DNA from: Frondihabitans sp. Leaf304
Lineage (GTDB): Bacteria > Actinomycetota > Actinomycetes > Actinomycetales > Microbacteriaceae
Direction of reading: 5' to 3'
Length of the DNA stretch: 64,000 nucleotides
Assembly: GCF_001423105.1 (NCBI RefSeq)
Contig: NZ_LMNV01000005.1
Span: 321,019 to 385,018 of the forward strand
Part shown: positions 61,365 to 64,000 of the stretch, piece by piece
Position numbering within the stretch: position 1 is the stretch's first letter
How the letters are laid out: every line of letters begins with the position of its first letter
Notes under the pieces: generated by a model
What the model was told of the DNA's origin: nothing
Database searches by the model: none
Seen by the model: the letters and a program-made list of their open reading frames with translations, nothing else
Program-made: the position numbers and the translations under genes

Positions 61365-61460
61365 TAAGCCTGTCTCTGTGGGGCGGTGCTCTGCACCATC
61401 TCCACGCAGTGCCACCAGCACGCAGTACCAACAGCACCACTTCAAGCAGCATCAGAAGCT

Positions 61461-61494
61461 AAGGATCCACGACCACTCGTGGTTCCGGATCCTT
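61461..61494 (+). other. Hairpin between rpmJ and rpsM
   Basis: AAGGATCCACGA, loop CCAC, TCGTGG, bulge, ATCCTT: a long interrupted stem 74 bases before rpsM. No T-tract, so a leader or processing structure is more likely than a terminator. Confidence 0.5.
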
Positions 61495-61568
61495 GGCGGA
61501 CACCCAGGGCGGAGGCCCTGGCACCGATGCTGTGACATACCTCCACCATCTCTCAAGGAGAAGCCACA

Positions 61569-61943
61569 ATGGCACGTCTAGCAGGCGTTGACATCCCGCG
61601 CGACAAGCGCGTGGAAGTCGCACTGACCTACATCTACGGAGTCGGGCGCACACGCGCTCTCAAGGCTCTTGCCGAGACCTCGGTCGACGGCAACATCCGC
61701 GTGAAAGACCTCACCGACGACCAGCTCGTCCTCCTCCGCGACTTCATCGAAGGCAACTTCAAGGTGGAGGGTGACCTTCGTCGCGAGGTCGCCGCCGATA
61801 TCCGCCGCAAGGTCGAGATCGGAAGCTACGAGGGCATCCGCCACCGTCGCGGTCTGCCCGTGCGCGGCCAGCGCACCAAGACGAACGCTCGTACCCGCAA
61901 GGGCCCGAAGCGCACCGTCGCCGGCAAGAAGAAGGCTCGATAG
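61569..61943 (+). CDS. rpsM: 30S ribosomal protein S13
   Basis: 124 residues; [20 protein letters not shown] and the C-terminal [20 protein letters not shown]. 30S head protein contacting the P-site tRNA and L5. Clear AAGGAG ribosome site. Confidence 0.98.
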   Translation: MARLAGVDIPRDKRVEVALTYIYGVGRTRALKALAETSVDGNIRVKDLTDDQLVLLRDFIEGNFKVEGDLRREVAADIRRKVEIGSYEGIRHRRGLPVRGQRTKTNARTRKGPKRTVAGKKKAR

Positions 61944-61985
61944 GCCCGGCGCCCGCCGTAGCCATCTAGGTTGTAGGAGAAAAAA

Positions 61986-62384
61986 TTGGCAGCACCGAAG
62001 TCGGCCGCGCGTAAGCCCCGCCGTAAAGAGAAGAAGAACGTCGCAGTGGGCCAGGCCCACATCAAGTCGACCTTCAACAACACCATCGTTTCGATCACCG
62101 ATCCCTCGGGTGCCGTGCTGAGCTGGGCTTCGTCCGGCGCCGTCGGCTTCAAGGGCTCGCGCAAGTCGACCCCGTTCGCCGCACAGCTCGCAGCCGAGTC
62201 GGCCGCGCGCCAGGCTCAGGAGCACGGCGTCAAGAAGGTCGACGTGTTCGTGAAGGGCCCGGGATCGGGTCGCGAGACCGCCATCCGCTCGCTCCAGGCC
62301 GCTGGCCTCGAGGTGGGTTCCATCAACGACGTCACGCCGCAGGCGCACAACGGGTGCCGCCCGCCGAAGCGTCGCCGCGTCTGA
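61986..62384 (+). CDS. rpsK: 30S ribosomal protein S11
   Basis: 132 residues; the core from [20 protein letters not shown] to the C-terminal [12 protein letters not shown]. Starts with TTG, preceded by GTAGGAG. rpsD, which often follows, is absent here. Confidence 0.97.
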   Translation: MAAPKSAARKPRRKEKKNVAVGQAHIKSTFNNTIVSITDPSGAVLSWASSGAVGFKGSRKSTPFAAQLAAESAARQAQEHGVKKVDVFVKGPGSGRETAIRSLQAAGLEVGSINDVTPQAHNGCRPPKRRRV

Positions 62385-62402
62385 GTTAGCCGTTTCGCCG
62401 TG

Positions 62403-62434
62403 CCTCCGGTGCCCTCCTCGCGGGGGCTCCGGGG
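62403..62434 (+). terminator. Possible weak terminator between rpsK and rpoA
   Basis: Imperfect GC-rich hairpin (CCGGTGCCC ... GGGGGCTCCGG) without a T-tract. The 201-base gap to rpoA may also hold a promoter, for example the TATAGC near 62555. Confidence 0.35.
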
Positions 62435-62585
62435 TCGCGGCGTTCCGCTCGTTCTCTCGTCACCCGGCTCCGACGCCGCTCGCGTCCGGTCGCCGAGGTG
62501 CTTCACAACTCAACAGACCGACTGACAGCCACCAGTCGTACCGCCAAGAGTCATATAGCGGACTCTTCGCCGAAAGGAATCCACA

Positions 62586-63578
62586 GTGCTCATTGCACAG
62601 CGCCCCACTCTCACCGAGGAGAACATCTCGGAGTTCCGCTCCCGCTTCGTGATCGAGCCCCTCGAGCCTGGCTTCGGCTACACGCTCGGCAACTCGATGC
62701 GTCGCACCCTCCTTTCGTCGATCCCCGGAGCAGCTGTCACCAGCATCCGCATCGACGGCGTGCTTCACGAGTTCACGACTGTTCCCGGTGTGAAAGAAGA
62801 CGTCACCGAGATCATCCTGAACATCAAGAGCCTGGTCGTCGCGAGCGAGCACGACGAGCCGATCACGGCCTACCTGCGCAAGCAGGGCGCCGGTCAGGTC
62901 ACCGCCGCCGACATCTCGGTTCCCGCCGGTGTCGAGGTGCACAACCCCGACCTGGTTATCGCGACGCTGAACGACAAGGCGAAGTTCGAGCTCGAGCTCA
63001 CGATCGAGCGTGGCCGTGGCTACGTGTCGGCCGTGCAGAACCGCTCGGAGTTCTCCGAGGCCGGTCAGATCCCGATCGACTCGATCTACTCGCCCGTCCT
63101 CAAGGTGACCTACCGCGTCGAGGCGACTCGTGCCGGTGAGCGCACCGACTTCGACCGCCTGGTCGTCGACGTCGAGACCAAGCCCGCGATCAGCCCGCGC
63201 GACGCCATCGCTTCGGCCGGCCGCACGCTGACCGAGCTGTTCGGACTCGCTCGCGAGCTCAACAACGCGGCCGAGGGCATCGAGATCGGCCCCGCGCCGG
63301 TCGACGCCGTCCTCTCGTCGGAGCTCCAGACGCCGATCGAAGACCTCGACCTCTCCGTGCGCAGCTACAACTGCCTCAAGCGCGAGGGCATCAACACGGT
63401 TTCCGAACTGGTCGCTCTCTCGGAGACGCAGCTCATGAACATCCGTAACTTCGGACAGAAGTCGGTCGATGAGGTGAAGGACAAGCTCGTCGAGCTCGGC
63501 CTCTCGCTGAAAGACACCGTGCCCGGTTTCGACGGCGCTCACTTCTACAGCGGCTACGACGAGGAGGAGACCAACTAG
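62586..63578 (+). CDS. rpoA: RNA polymerase alpha subunit
   Basis: 330 residues: N-terminal dimerisation domain (about 1-225) with [20 protein letters not shown] and the C-terminal domain (about 250-315) with [23 protein letters not shown] start with GAAAGG upstream. Confidence 0.98.
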   Translation: MLIAQRPTLTEENISEFRSRFVIEPLEPGFGYTLGNSMRRTLLSSIPGAAVTSIRIDGVLHEFTTVPGVKEDVTEIILNIKSLVVASEHDEPITAYLRKQGAGQVTAADISVPAGVEVHNPDLVIATLNDKAKFELELTIERGRGYVSAVQNRSEFSEAGQIPIDSIYSPVLKVTYRVEATRAGERTDFDRLVVDVETKPAISPRDAIASAGRTLTELFGLARELNNAAEGIEIGPAPVDAVLSSELQTPIEDLDLSVRSYNCLKREGINTVSELVALSETQLMNIRNFGQKSVDEVKDKLVELGLSLKDTVPGFDGAHFYSGYDEEETN

Positions 63579-63629
63579 GTCTCCTGGCTCTTCTCGCCGT
63601 ATCCACTTACACACCTTTAGGAATCCACC

Positions 63630-64000
63630 ATGCCAAAGCCCACCAAGGGTGCCCGCCTCGGAGGCGGACCCGCTCACGAGCGTCTTCTCCTCGCCAACAT
63701 GGCCGGCCAGCTGTTCACGTACAAGAGCATCAAGACGACCGAGACGAAGGCCAAGCGCCTCCGCCCCGTCGCCGAGCGTCTCGTCACCTTCGCCAAGCGC
63801 GGTGACCTGCACTCGCGTCGTCGCGTGCTGAGCATCCTCCGCAACAAAGAGACCACGCACGTCCTGTTCTCCGAGGTCGCGCCGCTGGTCGAGCTGCGTG
63901 AGGGCGGCTACACCCGCATCACGAAGCTCGGCTTCCGCAAGGGCGACAACGCGTCGATGGTGCAGATCGAGCTCGTTCTCGAGCCCGTGACCCCGAAGAC
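63630..64000 (+). CDS. rplQ: 50S ribosomal protein L17 (3' end beyond the window)
   Basis: The first 123 residues are present, beginning [20 protein letters not shown], the L17 N-terminus, and running through [21 protein letters not shown]17 lies on the 50S solvent side near the tunnel exit. TTAGGAA-type ribosome site, 51 bases after rpoA. Confidence 0.97.
   Translation, partial: MPKPTKGARLGGGPAHERLLLANMAGQLFTYKSIKTTETKAKRLRPVAERLVTFAKRGDLHSRRRVLSILRNKETTHVLFSEVAPLVELREGGYTRITKLGFRKGDNASMVQIELVLEPVTPK

Overview
The window comes from a motile, high-GC Gram-positive actinobacterium, most likely of the family Microbacteriaceae. The GC-rich codon use, the rpoB sequence, a spc operon without rpsN, leaderless -10 motifs and a flagellar export operon ending in csrA all fit this. 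Genus cannot be fixed from the sequence.

Layout. 1-6981: the end of a flagellar export operon (fliO end, fliP, fliQ, fliR, flhB, flhA, an FlhF-like protein without a P-loop, csrA). 7093-14642: mixed chromosomal genes: a spermidine-synthase-like protein (minus strand), a small membrane protein with a NarL-type two-component pair, an orphan histidine kinase, a short-chain dehydrogenase, and the divergent lysG/lysE regulator-exporter pair. 14643-22464: rpoB-rpoC with a promoter bracketed by an inverted repeat, a long leader and a terminator. 22629-23675: a double-GNAT acetyltransferase. 23861-37992: a complete Gram-positive type IV pilus locus (pilB, pilT, pilC, three tandem major pilins, three minor prepilins, pilD, pilM, pilN, pilO). 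38175-39252: two small membrane proteins. 39522-43957: the str operon (rpsL, rpsG, fusA, tuf). 44158-46330: three genes lying between tuf and the S10 operon (MT0933-type antitoxin-like protein, topoisomerase IB, DarT-like protein). 46784-58430: S10 and spc operons through secY and adk, then map; 59344-60654: a reverse-strand LCP protein; 60922-64000: infA, rpmJ, rpsM, rpsK, rpoA and the start of rplQ.

How the parts work together. The first operon builds the flagellar export gate, and CsrA probably times flagellin translation. The pilus locus supplies an extension motor (PilB), a retraction motor (PilT), a platform (PilC), an alignment complex (PilM/N/O), a peptidase (PilD) and the fibre subunits; the second and third pilin genes carry matching 71-bp upstream blocks that look like strong shared promoters. 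The rest is mostly transcription and translation machinery.

The most interesting non-coding signals are a three-copy intergenic repeat of about 80-85 bp with inverted ends and a central GGATCC (near 7.0, 12.1 and 22.6 kb), five genes whose TANNNT box lies exactly 6 nt before the start codon (leaderless transcripts), the paired pilin promoters, and the inverted repeat around the rpoB promoter. The most interesting protein-level signals are the P-loop-less FlhF homologue, the DarT-like protein without a neighbouring DarG, and Arg/Gly-rich tails on both S3 and S5.
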